DNA from: Pardosa pseudoannulata
Lineage: Eukaryota; Arthropoda; Arachnida; Araneae; Lycosidae
Assembly: GCA_032207245.1 (NCBI GenBank)
Contig: CM063506.1
Coordinates: 40,302,342-40,366,341 of the forward strand
DNA: 64,000 bases
Direction of reading: 5' to 3'
In this document: positions 1-12,749 of the stretch, piece by piece
How the letters are laid out: each line of letters begins with the position of its first letter
Numbering within the stretch: the stretch's first letter is position 1
Notes under the pieces: model-generated
The model's input: the letters and a program-made list of their open reading frames with translations, nothing else
What the model was told of the DNA's origin: nothing
The model's database searches: none
Program-made: the position numbers and the translations under genes

Positions 1-267
1 AATTTTTTACACCAGCAATGGAAGGCTGTTCCCATCTGAATAATACTACCCAGTGTTATAATAAGAGTGATTGACAAACAGATCTAAGTTTCACACTCAA
101 ACAAGGTTTTGAAATCTCATCTAATACATCATATATAATGTCTCTAAAAATTAAAAAAGTATTATACACTATTTTTCCTTATTTACTGCTCTACTTGGAT
201 ACCACTTACACTAGTTCACTGTAAAAATCTCATAATGGAGTGAGGGCTGTTCAGCCCTAAGCAGCAC
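1..267. other. AT-rich unique sequence
   Basis: No reading frame, repeat or motif recognised before the SINE-B fragment. Confidence 0.5.
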
Positions 268-525
268 AAGATCCACCAGTGTTTGTAATAAGTGACTGAT
301 TGACAAAAATAGGTTCTGGTCACAATGTCCTCCAAGTTCACAATCAATACCTCTTAAAGAATTATTCTTCTGCTTATCCCTGATTAAAATTACGAGGATC
401 CACTTGAGTACAGTGTACTTTCACCCTAGCGATGCTCGTTAAAACAAAAAGCTCACCCCTTTGCCTTAATATGCTTATGGATCACTCGTGCTTGGTTTCT
501 CCAAGAGGCATCAGAAACAACATAT
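268..525 (+). mobile_element. SINE-B fragment (5' truncated)
   Basis: It matches the body and 3' part of the full copy at 19066-19471. Shared blocks include AAGATCCRCCGTGTT-like, GGTCACAATGTCCTCCAAG, CCTTTGCCTTAATA and the CTTGGTTTC-CAAG-GGCAT end. The tRNA-like head is missing, as expected for a 5'-truncated retroposed copy. Other copies lie at 50512-50705 and 60125-60343 on the minus strand. Confidence 0.75.
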
Positions 526-641
526 ATTTTCTTTTATGGCATGATAAAGGATTTTTTTTACTTTCAATTTTTTAATTGTTTTTATTTTTTAAATACAAAA
601 ATTCAAGATATCACTCACTTTTATGTTTACAGTATAGAATT

Positions 642-1053
642 GGGGTGTTGCTATGATTCACCTTTGTCGTACCTCGGTGCGGCTCTGGAGAAGAGCAACA
701 GGGTGTTGTAACTACGGTACTCACCTAGGACAGCTATCAGCCTCCTCGTGGCGCCCCTGGTAACTAGAGTGTCCCTCCTAGGCCGATGATAGCCGTCTGA
801 ACCTCAAGGGATATACCTCCTTTAGGTATACTTGGGTGTCACGAACCCGGGGTTTCCTGAGTTACTTCTCTTCCGACTTCCTGGTAGTCCCGAACTTACT
901 GTTGTAGTATGTTCCTTACTGGGGTCGTCTACATTAATTTCGAGCCATGACGGAGCCTCTCGTAGGTCAGCAGCACCCTGTGGTGTTGTGGTTACGTCGT
1001 GGCGACCGGTTTATCAGATCTGTATGGCTTCGGCCGGTCAGAGTAAAACTCAC
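642..1053. mobile_element. GC-rich insert with 15-bp target duplication
   Basis: This 412-bp block is much richer in G and C than its surroundings. It lies between two exact copies of TTACAGTATAGAATT at 627-641 and 1054-1068. A direct repeat of that length is typical of LINE-type target-primed insertion, so this is probably a truncated retroelement or a retroposed transcript. I see no inverted ends, poly-A tail or tRNA boxes. An open frame from TTG at 832 crosses the right junction, so it is not evidence of a gene. The family is not recognised. Confidence 0.65.
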
Positions 1054-1068
1054 TTACAGTATAGAATT

Positions 1069-2134
1069 TACATTTATTCAAATTTTGATAAAATTTATTT
1101 TCTCATATGCTTATTTTAAATTTTATGTTGCGAGCAAGTGATTTTAGATTTTTTTCATTTAGGGTATTTTTTAATGTTATTTCAAACATTTTCTATCTGA
1201 AATGACAAAACTAATTGTTTTTAAAGGTAAAACATTTTCAAAGGTCATTTTTCAAGAATTTGCAAAAAAAAAAATTATTTTACAAGAAGTATAAATTTTT
1301 TATGATTAAGCTATGAAAAGCTGTTAAAATAAAGATTTTATGTCTGGAATGGTACTATTTCCCTTTTAAATAAAATTCCTTTTTAAAATTTATCTGTTGT
1401 GGGAAAAAAATATTTTTTTTAATTTCTTCTAATTAAAAATTTCGGAGATAATTCAAAGAAAGTAAATCAAAAATATCTGTAGAAAATTTCAGATGTATAA
1501 TTTGAATTGAATTTGAGAAATCTTAAAAAAAATTATTCTAAAGTGAAAGAGCCTGATATAGGGTGTTTATATCCTTCAGTATTGAATATTTTAAAAAAGT
1601 AATATTTTTTTATGCGATCCCTATATGAATATGCACTTTGTATAGCATTTGATTTTTAAAAAATTATAACATTGCTCAAGCTTGAAAAGTAAAAATGTAA
1701 TTTTTCCAGAGAATTGTGTACTTCATTTCTCTTGATTCTTACAACCATATGAAATTATATTTTCATGATTAAGTCTTAGAACTAAAATTATCGGAATGGC
1801 AAAGCTCAGTCATTATTATATTGAAAAGAATTTTCACATGAAACAATGTATATAAACCCTGTAGAAAATAAGCACATTGTTATGTACAGTAATATACTTC
1901 CAAGCAGACATTTATTAGGGATTAACTAACTTTATAACTTTAAACAAAAAACAGAACACGAGGCCCTCGGGGAATATTTTGCAAGAAAGTTTTAACAAAA
2001 AAGGTATAAAAATTTATGTATTATTAAGTCAAGATTAAGAACCGAAAGGGTTAATGTTAACTGTACGTGAAAAGTGTAACACAGTAAAATTATAAAATTT
2101 TACCAAATAGTAAAGCATTTAGTGGATATCATCG
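1069..2134. other. AT-rich unique sequence
   Basis: Very AT-rich with many homopolymer runs. No coding, repeat or RNA feature seen. Confidence 0.5.
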
Positions 2135-4045
2135 TAGCGGAACCATCTTTGTTAAATCAAAAAGAACATAGAAAGGAAATAGTTAAACCATTCACAGCGA
2201 AATCATCTTCGATATATTTTTTCAAAATATTTTCTAATTAGCAATTTAGTTCAGACGACACATCTAAAATAAAAATATTGATCTCTAATATAGGAATTCT
2301 TTTCTAAATATAAGGTTAAAAATATCTTTTTTATATTTTTAGTATGTTTGCAGTTCTGTTTCAAATAGAAATATAAAACAAATCTCAGTATTACCATCTT
2401 CTTTCTTAACTCAAAAAGGATATATAAAGAGAAACCCTTTACACGATGATATTTTTTTCAAAGTATTTTCTAATGAGTAATTTAGTTCTGACCTAAAATC
2501 TTGAAAAAAAAATATTGATCTCTAATATAGGAATTCCTTTCTAAATATAAGGTTAAAAATATCTTATTTATATTTTTAGTATGTTTGCAGTTCTGTTTCA
2601 AATAGAAATATAAAACAAATCTCAGTATTACCATCTTCTTTCTTAACTCAAAAAGGATATATAAAGGGAAAAGGGAAACCCTTTACACTATGATATATTT
2701 TTTTTCAAACTAATTTCTAATAAGTAACTTAGTTCTGACTTAAAATCTTGAAAAACAATATTCATCCCTAATATAGGAATTCCTTTCTAAATATAAGATT
2801 AAAAATATCTTATTTGTAGTATGTTTATAGTTCTGTTTCAAGTAGAAATATAAAACAAATCTCAGTATTACCATCTTCTTTCTTAACTCAAAAAGGATAT
2901 ATAAAGGGAATAGCTAAACCCTTTACACGATGATATATTTTTTTTCATATTTTCTAATGAGTAATTTAGTTCTGAATTAAAATCTTGGAAAAAATATTGA
3001 TCTCTAATATAGGAATTCCTTTCTAAATATAAGGTTAAAAATATCTTATTTATATTTTTAGTATGTTTGCAGTTCTGTTTCAAATAGAAATATAAAACAA
3101 ATCTCAGTATTACCATCTTCTTTTTAACTCTAAAAGGATACATAAAGGGAAACCCTTTACACGATGATATAATTTTTTTCAAAATATTTTCTAATGAGTA
3201 ATTTAGTTCTGACTTAAAATCTTGAAAAAAAATATTGATCTCTAATATAGGAATTCCTTTCTAAGTATAAGGTTAAAAATATCTTATTTATATTTTTAGT
3301 TTGTTTGCAGTTCTGTTTCAAATAGAAATATAAAACAAATCTCAGTATTACCATCTTCTTTCTTAACTCAAAAAGGATATATAAAGGAAATACTTAAACC
3401 CTTTACACGATGATATAATTTTTTTAAAATATTTTCTAATGAGTAATTTAGTTCTGAATTAAAATCTTGAAAAAAAATATTGATCTCTAATATAGGAATT
3501 CCTTTCTAAATATAAGGTTAAAAATCTTATTTATATTTTTAGTATGTTTGCAGTTCTGTTTCAAATAGAAATATAAAACAAATCTCAGTATTACCATCTC
3601 CTTTCTTAACTCAAAAGGGATATATAAAGGGAATAGTTAAACCCTTTTCACGATGATAATTTTTTTTTAAATATTTTCTAATGAGTAATTTAGTTCAGAC
3701 ATAAAATCTTGAAAAAAAATTATGTTTAATATAAGAATTCATTTCTAAATATAAAGTTAAAAAAAATCTGATTTATATTTTTAGTATGTTTGCAGTTCTG
3801 TTTCAAATAAAAATATAAAACAAATCTCAGTAATACCATCTTGTTTCTTAACTCAAAAGGGATATATAAAGTGAATAATTAAACCCTTTACACGATGATA
3901 TATATTTTTTTTCAAAATATTTTTTAACGTATAATTTAGTTCCGATTTAAAATCTTGATCTCTAATAAATAAATGCTGTCTGAGATATAATGTTTTCAGT
4001 TTTGATTCAAATAAAAATATAAAACAAATCTCAGGAATACCGTGG
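2135..4045. repeat. Tandem array, unit about 238 bp, 7-8 copies
   Basis: The GGAATTC landmark recurs near 2293, 2531, 2778, 3013, 3251, 3496 and 3735, a spacing of 235-247 bp. Each unit carries the same order of blocks: TCTCTAATATAGGAATTC, GTATGTTTGCAGTTCTG, ACAAATCTCAGTATTACC, CTCAAAAAGGATATATAAA and TAATTTAGTTCTGA. The first copy (from about 2135) and the last (to about 4045) are degenerate. The minus-strand open frame at 2883-3182 is repeat sequence read as protein. Confidence 0.92.
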
Positions 4046-4680
4046 CCACAAAAATATTACTTACCAATTTTTGTAAATGGACTGAATATCATGAACAATG
4101 TCTCCGAGGTAAAACTCAGCTTTAAAGTTTAGTTTTCTCCAAAGGTAAAACAGCTTTCTTTCTAATATAAAGCTTTTCTCTCTAATATAAAAAAGCAGAA
4201 ATTTAACAAAGTGCATTGAAAGCTAAGGTGACAAAATCAATTTTTCCCTTTTTCCCAACTTGTTTATCTTATATTTGGTGAATTGGTAAATTTTGAGGAC
4301 AAGTGATACTTCTCGTGCTTCCTTCAGATCAAATAAACACACTACTCTATAAAGAGGGCTGGCAGAAAGTCTTTCACAATATATTTTTCATTATTTCCGC
4401 ATATTTTAGTAGTAATAATTGTTTTAAAAGGACGCAGTACATTTCCAAATTACTTAAAACATCGTTGCCTTTTGCGATTCATTTTTTAATAAAATGTTTG
4501 TTACCTTTTTGACATAGTTTTCCAATTTATTATTTATGCTAGAATTAAAAAATTATTTAGCTGCATTATTTCCTGTAGTATATTTTTTAAAATAACAAAA
4601 AATATACACAAAATTTAAAAAAAGTGAAATTTATTTACCTGCACGATAACTTTTGAAATGCACACAAGCACATATATATG
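4046..4680. other. AT-rich unique sequence
   Basis: An open frame of 69 codons at 4303-4512 has no recognisable domain. Nothing else seen. Confidence 0.45.
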
Positions 4681-5120
4681 TAATAAGACGGACTTCACGA
4701 TGGGTGGTTGCAGTCATGGCCCATAAAAATGACACCGTTTTAGCTAAAGACCTTTATTAAGATAACGTTGGAGGACGGGTTCCCACTTCATCATAGGGAC
4801 AGGACAAACTGAGGGGTCAGCTAGCATGAAGTTATATGTAAAAGACCCTTAACACCTGGGTCAACATCTCAGTCAAAATCTGTGGGGAAATCTCTAGAAA
4901 AATCTGCCTCCGACAGCGTGCATCTCCTTTTTGTTTGGAAATTTCCTAAATTGTCCGCTAGGGCAATGTAGAGTTATAATTGGTTAGACCCCTTTTCTGA
5001 GGGTGTAAACTGTAGCCCCAGTGGTCAGTTTAGGTTAGGGGTCAAAAAGGGTAATGCAATAGGACGCGTGAATTTTTAGCCCTTGACTTAAGTTTTGAAA
5101 ACCCCTGACAAGTTTCTCGG
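4681..5120 (+). repeat. Dispersed module X, copy 1
   Basis: About 430 bp shared with 29243-29656 (same strand) and 35281-35706 (opposite strand). Common blocks include GGTTGCAGTCATGGCC, CGGGTTCCCACTTCATCAT, TCTCTAGAAAAATCTG and TTTTGAAAACCCCTGA. All three copies abut or lie within about 65 bp of TA-rich microsatellite. No inverted ends, tRNA boxes or coding sequence are evident. It is probably an undefined non-autonomous element. Confidence 0.8.
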
Positions 5121-5182
5121 GCTGTCTTAGAGGTTTTATACAAAATACCTACATTAATTTCCTGATCCAGTTTACTTTTCCT

Positions 5183-5184
<2 letters not shown>

Positions 5185-5222
<38 letters not shown>
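5185..5222. repeat. (TA)n microsatellite
   Basis: Uninterrupted TA dinucleotides about 65 bp after the end of module X copy 1. Confidence 0.97.
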
Positions 5223-5809
<587 letters not shown>

Positions 5810-5924
5810 TCAAAATTATAACATCTAAAATAACTATCAAAAATAATATTTTTACCCCTTCTCATTCTTAATTACATAATAATTTACTAGCAGTGAAATA
5901 TCAGACTTTAAATAGTATTCTTCC

Positions 5925-6250
5925 ATTTAAATTCTTTTTACCCGTATCTCAAAACTAATGCTAGAATAATTACTAATTCTCTATCCACGGGCCACATTTT
6001 TCAGCTACCCCAGAAAAATAAATACATTCATCTAATATCTAAATTGCTGCCTATGGGGTTTTTGAACTAACCAAAATGATCAAAGTTCACTCCCGATTCC
6101 CCAAATAAAGCTGATTGAGCTGTAGGTGAGCTCTTAGGAAAAAGTTCACGTGATCTGTGTATTCTTGACCATCGAATGCTCAAGAATACACAGATCTTGC
6201 CTTGTAAAGCCTCGATACATTTAAAGTTCCAAAACGTTGGACAACGTACT
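5925..6250 (+). repeat. Dispersed repeat Y, copy 1
   Basis: Diverged match to 56440-56740. Shared stretches include TTCTTTTTACCC, ATCTCAAAACTAA-GCTAGAAT and AATGATCAA-GTTYACTC, in the same order. The identity of the repeat is unknown. It contains the 17-bp hairpin at 6152-6196, which copy 2 lacks. Confidence 0.6.
6152..6196. other. Perfect 17-bp hairpin
   Basis: Left arm GATCTGTGTATTCTTGA (6152-6168), 11-base loop, then its exact reverse complement at 6180-6196. Confidence 0.9.
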
Positions 6251-6254
6251 ACAA

Positions 6255-6256
<2 letters not shown>

Positions 6257-6288
<32 letters not shown>
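6257..6288. repeat. Poly-T tract
   Basis: Thirty-two uninterrupted T residues. It could be the reversed tail of a retroposon on the minus strand, but no body is recognised beside it. Confidence 0.9.
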
Positions 6289-6289
<1 letters not shown>

Positions 6290-6930
6290 TAATGGCGCCA
6301 CGAATACAAATCACTTAGGTTTTCTTATTGTCCAGTAAGCACGGTTAATTTAAATAATAGTTTTTTGTGTAATTGGCGAGAATATTTTTGCTGGTTACAT
6401 ATATGCACACACACATATATATATACATATATATGCGTGTATGTGTGTGTGTCAGACACTAAATTTTTGTATCAATTTGAAAATAAACATATTTTTTATT
6501 CTGTAAATATAAAACTTCAAAGTTATCTAACATTCTAAAATATAAGAAATATATAAAGTATTAATAAATTAAAAATTTATAACAAAAAATCTTTTATCAC
6601 GCTATAAAATAAAATATATTGCTTATATTAATAACATTGGGTTTACAGAATAAAAAAAAGATAATTAACTTATATTTGAAATAAAATATTAGTTTTTAAT
6701 TAATAAATTTTTAAATATTATTGGTTATTGGATTTTTATTTTTTTCACTTGGTCAGCTCTTTTTTCAAAAAATTATTACTTCATGTAAAAGTTACTTAAT
6801 AATTTTAATCAAGATGGAATCTTATTAATAATCTAGTAAAATTTTATTTTAAACAGAGTACTGTATTGTATTTGATATTGAATCAAAAATAATCTGCGAT
6901 GAGGAAGGCTTTTCAGCTCTAAATGTAATA
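6289..6930. other. AT-rich sequence with short TA/TG microsatellite
   Basis: A mixed TA and TG tract lies at about 6400-6452. The rest shows nothing recognisable. Confidence 0.5.
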
Positions 6931-7784
6931 CAGTGTTCCTTCGCCATTTCGAGCTTCATGTGTTGCAGCTTCAGAACTTTGCGGGTTTTTCAAAAATATT
7001 CGTCAAAAATTAAAAATTAAAAAATACAACCATGTCGGCAGCCAGGAAAAGAAAAGGAGCGTTGTTTCATGTTGATGCGCAAAAGAAAAGGATCTTTGCA
7101 TGTCAGACAGTGAGATGAGTTGACTATGAGTAAATACCACGGGTTCTTGAGATGACAAAGTCTGCAAGTGAGGAAGAAAATGAAGAGGAAGACGTAGAAC
7201 AAACTGAAAGCGTTGCCTTACCCTGGAGAATGTGCAACAATTGTGCAACATGGCAAGAATTTGCACAAGACATTGACGACAATATGGTTCGAGCTGTCGA
7301 GTCCAACAATCGCGTTGACGGGGTTATATCCTTGTACAGGGGAAGTTTGAAAGAAAAGGAAACACAAAGACAACTACCCATTGCCGTGTTTCACTCCAAG
7401 GTAAAACCCCCTGTCTCTACCGTCAGCTTCTCCAGCAGAAGAGTCTCCAAGAGAGCCTAGAACTTCTACGAATCAAGTGAGAGTTTTTCCTCCGCCACCA
7501 ACAAAAGAGTCTTCCCCTCTCTCAGAAAGCTTTGTTGATTAATGTTTATTACTCTATAAGGTTTTGTTATTAAGTTATTAATTAGCACTGACACGTTTAA
7601 GTAAATACGTATATTGTTGTAATTTTTGTCTTAAATGTGTGGAGTATAAATACTGTTTACATATTTAAAACATTCATGTACCCGCATACACGAAAATTCC
7701 TAGTGGCAAATCTTACTTCACGGTTTTTCAGCTTTCGAGGAAGGTTCTGGTCCCCATGAACCGCGAAAAACAAGGGATCACTAT
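6931..7784 (+). mobile_element. pogo/Tigger-like non-autonomous remnant
   Basis: The left end starts CAGTGTTCCTTCGCC after a TA. The right end, read inward, starts TAGTGATCCCTTGTTTTTCG and is also followed by TA. This agrees with the imperfect inverted ends and TA target of pogo/Tigger elements. The interior has a basic N-terminal start at 7032 (Met-Ser-Ala-Ala-Arg-Lys-Arg-Lys), stops in frame at 7116 and shortly after, then the acidic frame at 7152-7460. The catalytic domain is missing, which suggests an internally deleted derivative. The family call rests on end similarity and protein style only. Confidence 0.45.
7032..7460 (+). pseudogene. Possible pogo-like transposase remnant
   Basis: A single frame runs from ATG at 7032 to a stop at 7460, broken by TGA at 7116 and a TAA soon after. 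The first 28 residues are Lys/Arg-rich, like the start of a pogo-type DNA-binding domain. The second part, from Met at 7152, has an acidic run (EEENEEEDVEQTE) followed by about 80 residues that resemble the tail beyond the catalytic domain. No DDE triad remains. It lies inside the TA-flanked element at 6931-7784. An unrelated decayed gene is the alternative. Confidence 0.35.
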
Positions 7785-8829
7785 ATATCCATTTAATTTT
7801 GGATAATGAAATGAATATCTTTCGTAGCATAAAATTACAAAAAGAAGAGAGAAATTTTTTAAAGTTTTAAAGGAAAATTCTTACGACTTGCGTTCTTTAT
7901 TGCATGGCAGACAGACGAATAATAAAAAAATGAACCTTCTAAAAAGAATTTATTGTTGTTTATCAAACGTTAACATACATTTTATGGCATGTTTAATGAA
8001 CTCTAGTTTATCCTACATATTTTTCTCTGAAACTGAGTCATATCTAATCCTACACAAGACAATTTTCCTTGGCGATATTTTCTGAATTTAAATAGTGTAG
8101 GGGAAAAATATGATTTATTTTAAATTTATAGAATTTTAAAAAAAAATTCCTTAAATTCTTTCTAAATTATGTAATTCTGTTATTTTAAGGTAATCTTTTA
8201 CCAATTTAATCATGTTTTGCCATTTTGCTCCAAAAAATCTTAAAAATCACTGTGATTATACTAATTGCTCTGTCTATAAACTTTTCCTTATTAATGGCAT
8301 CCTTTAAAAATTAGGATATTCTTATTTTATTAGCTCAATTTTCTAAATATAACATTTCAGTAATTCATTTTCTTTACCTTTCAACATATAAATTTTTAAA
8401 AGGATTTTGGAGTCACTCTAATATTTCTGAATACAAATAACTATTACTTACTTACATTTACTATTATTCATTCTACTATTGCATATCGAGGTACTAAAGT
8501 TTTAGTGACACTATTTTCGAATTTAAAAAATAGATATAAACGATTTTCCTGCGCTGATTATGCACTAGTTTTGAGCAAAAATACCGTTCAATCTCATTAA
8601 TGGCTTAAAAAGAATCTGCTACTTCAAAAACCACCAGTTGGTGTTTTTTTAATTAAAATACGATAGATATACACGATACCAGTGATATGAATTCTCAAGA
8701 CGTTCAAATGAGTTGGCTACACCAAAACTCTACAATAAAAAGATTTTCAAACGTGTGTGTTTATACATATGTGTGTAAAGTGTAATTTCAGGAGATATTT
8801 GACATCCTAAATATATTTAAGACGCTGTG
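7785..8829. other. AT-rich unique sequence
   Basis: A 65-codon open frame at 7888-8085 has no recognisable domain. No repeat or RNA gene seen. Confidence 0.45.
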
Positions 8830-8939
8830 TAAAATATTTTGAATGAAGATTAGAGACTGGGAAAAAATGTTTTCTGAATGACTGTCACATTTGTCAGGCA
8901 ACAAAACAATATGTGAATGATTCATATCCCTTTTTGGAG

Positions 8940-9324
8940 CTGTTCATGTGGAATAAGAAGAAATGCAAAACTTTTTGCTTTAACATGTGACAATAGATGA
9001 AACATGTGTCCACCATTACTCTCCAGATATAAATCGATTATGAGCTGAGTGAATTGCAGTGGGTTAAAGTCGTCTAAAGCTGCTAAAGGCACAGCAATAG
9101 GCTGGAAATGTTATGGTGAGTGTTTATGGTATACGCATGTAATAATATTTACCGACTACATGAGAAAAGGTAAAACTGCCAATAGTGAATATTACACAGA
9201 ATTATTGGACCCGTTGAAAAATGAAATCAACGACTCCATAAAGCTAAGAAGAAAATGCTTTTCCCCCAACCCAAGTCACAAGTCGGTGGTTAAGAGGGCA
9301 AAACTTCGGGAATTAGGTTTCTAA
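8940..9324 (+). pseudogene. mariner-type transposase fragment
   Basis: Remnant of the middle of a mariner (DD34D) transposase, the enzyme that cuts and pastes the element at TA sites. In one frame from 8990 the block Thr-Ile-Asp-Glu-Thr-Cys-Val-His-His-Tyr matches the 'DETWVHHY' region carrying the first catalytic Asp. After a frame change, 9049-9324 reads Asp-Tyr-Met-Arg-Lys-Gly-Lys-Thr, Asn-Ser-Glu-Tyr-Tyr and, near the end, Lys-Leu-Arg-Glu-Leu-Gly-Phe, all family hallmarks in the right order. There are several in-frame stops and at least one frameshift. The second catalytic block is degraded (Ser-Pro-Asn-Pro-Ser-His-Lys-Ser in place of QDNAxxHxS). Sequence stops matching just before the tandem array at 9340. 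Clearly dead; subfamily unknown. Confidence 0.85.
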
Positions 9325-9339
9325 GTAATATTTCACACA

Positions 9340-10126
9340 TTGCATTTGCTAAATCCAGCTTCCAGTTACTATTATTATTTTTATTACATATATTTATAAT
9401 TGTTAGGTTCATAACGCTCTTGTAGTTTAGGAGTAGCATTAGCTAGTCTGATAGTCAGCATTATCTAGATCCAGCTTCCAGTGAATATTATTATTTTTAT
9501 TATTTATATTTATAACTGTTAAATTTTTAACGCTCTTGTAGTTTAGTAGTAGCATTACCTAGTCTGATAGTCAGCATTATATAGATCCAGCTTCCAGTGA
9601 CTATTATTATTTTTATTACATATATAATTGTTATGTTCTTAACGCTCTTGTAGTTTAGGAGTAGCATTAGCTAGTCTGGTAGTCAGCATTAACTAGATCC
9701 AGCTTCCAGTGACTATTATTATTTTTATTACATATAATTATAATTGTTAGGTTCCTAACGCTCTTGTAGTTTAGGAGTAACATTAGCTAGTCTGATAGTC
9801 AGCATTAGCTAGATCCAGCTTCCAGTGACTATTATTATTTTTATTACATATATTTATAATTGTTAGGTTCCTAACGCTCTTGTAGTTTAGGAGTAGCATT
9901 AGCTAGTCTGATAGTCAGCATTATATAGATCCAGCTTCCAGTGACTATTATTATTTTTATTACATATATAATTGTTAGATTCTTAACGCTCTTGTAGTTT
10001 AGGAGTAGCATTAGCTAGTCTGGTAGTCAGCATTAACTAGATCCAGCTTCCAGTGACTATTATTATTTTTATTACATATATTTATAATTGTTAGGTTCTT
10101 AACGCTCTGGTAGTTTAGGAAACCCG
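9340..10126. repeat. Tandem array, unit 112-116 bp, about 6.7 copies
   Basis: CTTCCAGT recurs at 9359, 9475, 9591, 9703, 9819, 9935 and 10047, giving spacings of 116, 116, 112, 116, 116 and 112. Units three apart share small variants (the short TACATATATAATTG spacer, then GGTAGTCAGCATTAACTAG), so a three-unit block of about 344 bp appears to have been duplicated. Confidence 0.95.
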
Positions 10127-10382
10127 TAATGAGCTAGAAATCTTTCGGCTGACCACACGATCTTGAAACGTTCTTGGAAACAAAAAAAAAATATTTTCCC
10201 CAACTATCCTAAATACCCCACAATTATACTTACAGGAAGACAAAGGGAAAATGCCAAAATGTTTCGGCGATAGATACGGGAAAGAAAAGAATTCAGGAAC
10301 GATGATTTCAGACAAATTAATATTGATTTTATGTGGATAAATTCGGTACCAAATGAATTAAATGATCAATTCTAGAACGATA

Positions 10383-11168
<786 letters not shown>

Positions 11169-11226
<58 letters not shown>
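11169..11226. repeat. (TA)n then (TG)n
   Basis: About 34 bp TA followed by about 24 bp TG. Confidence 0.97.
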
Positions 11227-12363
11227 ATTTGCTTACATATATGTGATTTTGGGATAGGAGAAAGTAAGTAAAACTTCTTTGATTTTAAGTAGCAAACAGT
11301 GCACAATATCTTACACATTAACAACCTTTATAAATAAAAGTTAATTCTTTATGTAGTATCTGAAATAACAGTTTATATTTTGTGCATATAAGCGAGTGAG
11401 CATATTGTTAAAAATTTCATAGCATGCTTTTAAAATGATTGCATGAACATGTATTTGAAAACTTATACAGGTCATATACGGAATTTATTTATGGATATAT
11501 GAATATATTCTTATTGTTCATTACACGAAGAAATATTTTTCTTTAGTATTTATAATTGAGTATCAATACTCATATTTTTCAGATAAATTTTACTTGCTTC
11601 TTAATCTCCAGTCAACGATCTAAATATTTACTAGAAAGATATATAAATAATGCTATTTGAAAAATTCCCTACTCTCTCAACCGGAAATTCCCTACGCATC
11701 TGGGCGTTGGCACAATGAGTGTAACACGCCATTCAACTTTTAATTTATATTTATCGCTGTGTCTCCAACGCATTTCAAAAGACGATGATCATAGGCTTTC
11801 CCTTGTTTATGGAGAATCCCAGCCAGTTCTTGTTCTTCTTACTTTGGGTGGGGTCAACTGAGAAACAAGCAACAATGGACAGTGAAAGTGCTAATTGGGA
11901 TTTTGAGAGGATTTGAAGTACTTTCAAGGATTTTAGGGTTTTTTTTATTAAGAGGGAACTGAGTAAAAAAATATCGGTCAGAATCGTAGCAGGGGATGGT
12001 AGATTTGAGATTTCGTCATTCGGAGGATTTATTTTGCTGAACCTCCCGATTCCAAGAAATCAGTCTACAGTAAAAGATAATTACAGTTGTCACTACCGCT
12101 TTTTATGTTTTTTATAATGTGGCCTTAATAGAGGATTAAAGGAAGTATATGACCTCTCATGACGGCTCTGAAGACTAGAAGTTTCTCAGAAAACTTCCCA
12201 GAATCATAAAAAACATGACTTTCTCTTACTTGAGGACTCAACCGTTACAAATATCAGTTTAAATTTGAAAATATGAAAGCATAAGGCAAATTTCATTAAT
12301 TTTTTGTCTTAACTCATATCTATAACTGTTAAAATTGAAAGAATTTACTTAAATATTGAAGTT
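11227..12363. other. Unique sequence
   Basis: AT-rich with a more complex stretch at about 11690-11880. No coding or repeat feature recognised. Confidence 0.45.
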
Positions 12364-12374
12364 TTTACTTTCAA

Positions 12375-12557
12375 GCCGAACGATGGCCGATTGGTTAGGG
12401 TGCTGGCCTTCGGTACCGGAGTTCGTGGGCTCGAATCCCACTGTGGCATGGATGTTCGTAGCCGTTCGGAATCGGCTTTAAGCTGTAGGTCCCGGTCTCA
12501 TTAGCCCTCGTGTTGCAAAAAGTAGACCATAGCACTCCAAACCAAACCAAACCAAAC
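12375..12557 (+). mobile_element. SINE-A copy 1 (tRNA-derived)
   Basis: 183-bp retroposon. The head has RNA polymerase III promoter boxes: A box TGGCCGATTGGTTAGGG and B box GGGCTCGAATCCCA. The inferred anticodon loop, CTTCGGT, resembles a tRNA-Arg(TCG) ancestor (inference). The tail is (CCAAA)n-like. It shares the duplicated flank TTTACTTTCAA (12364-12374 and 12558-12568) with copy 2. Confidence 0.92.
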
Positions 12558-12568
12558 TTTACTTTCAA

Positions 12569-12749
12569 GCCCCAACGATGGCCGATTGGTTAGGGTGCTG
12601 GCCTTCGGTACCGGCGTTCATGGGTTCGAATCCAACTGGGGCATGGATGTTCGTAGCCGTTCGAAATCGGCTCTAAATTGTAGGTCCTGGTCTCATTAGC
12701 CCTCGTGTTGCAAAAAAGTAGACAGTAGCACTCCAAACCAAGCCAAGCC
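12569..12749 (+). mobile_element. SINE-A copy 2, in tandem
   Basis: Same family and orientation as copy 1, with B box GGGTTCGAATCCAA. It is bounded by TTTACTTTCAA at 12558-12568 and 12750-12760, so three copies of the 11-bp target flank two SINEs. Confidence 0.92.

Noticed and set aside
7152..7460. Host gene encoding an acidic protein
   Set aside because: It sits inside a TA-flanked element with pogo-like ends, in the same frame as a basic start separated by stops; a transposase remnant is more likely, though not certain.
12385..12445. tRNA gene (A and B boxes, cloverleaf-like head)
   Set aside because: The same head occurs in several copies with a long non-tRNA body, CCAAA tail and target duplications, so it is a SINE.
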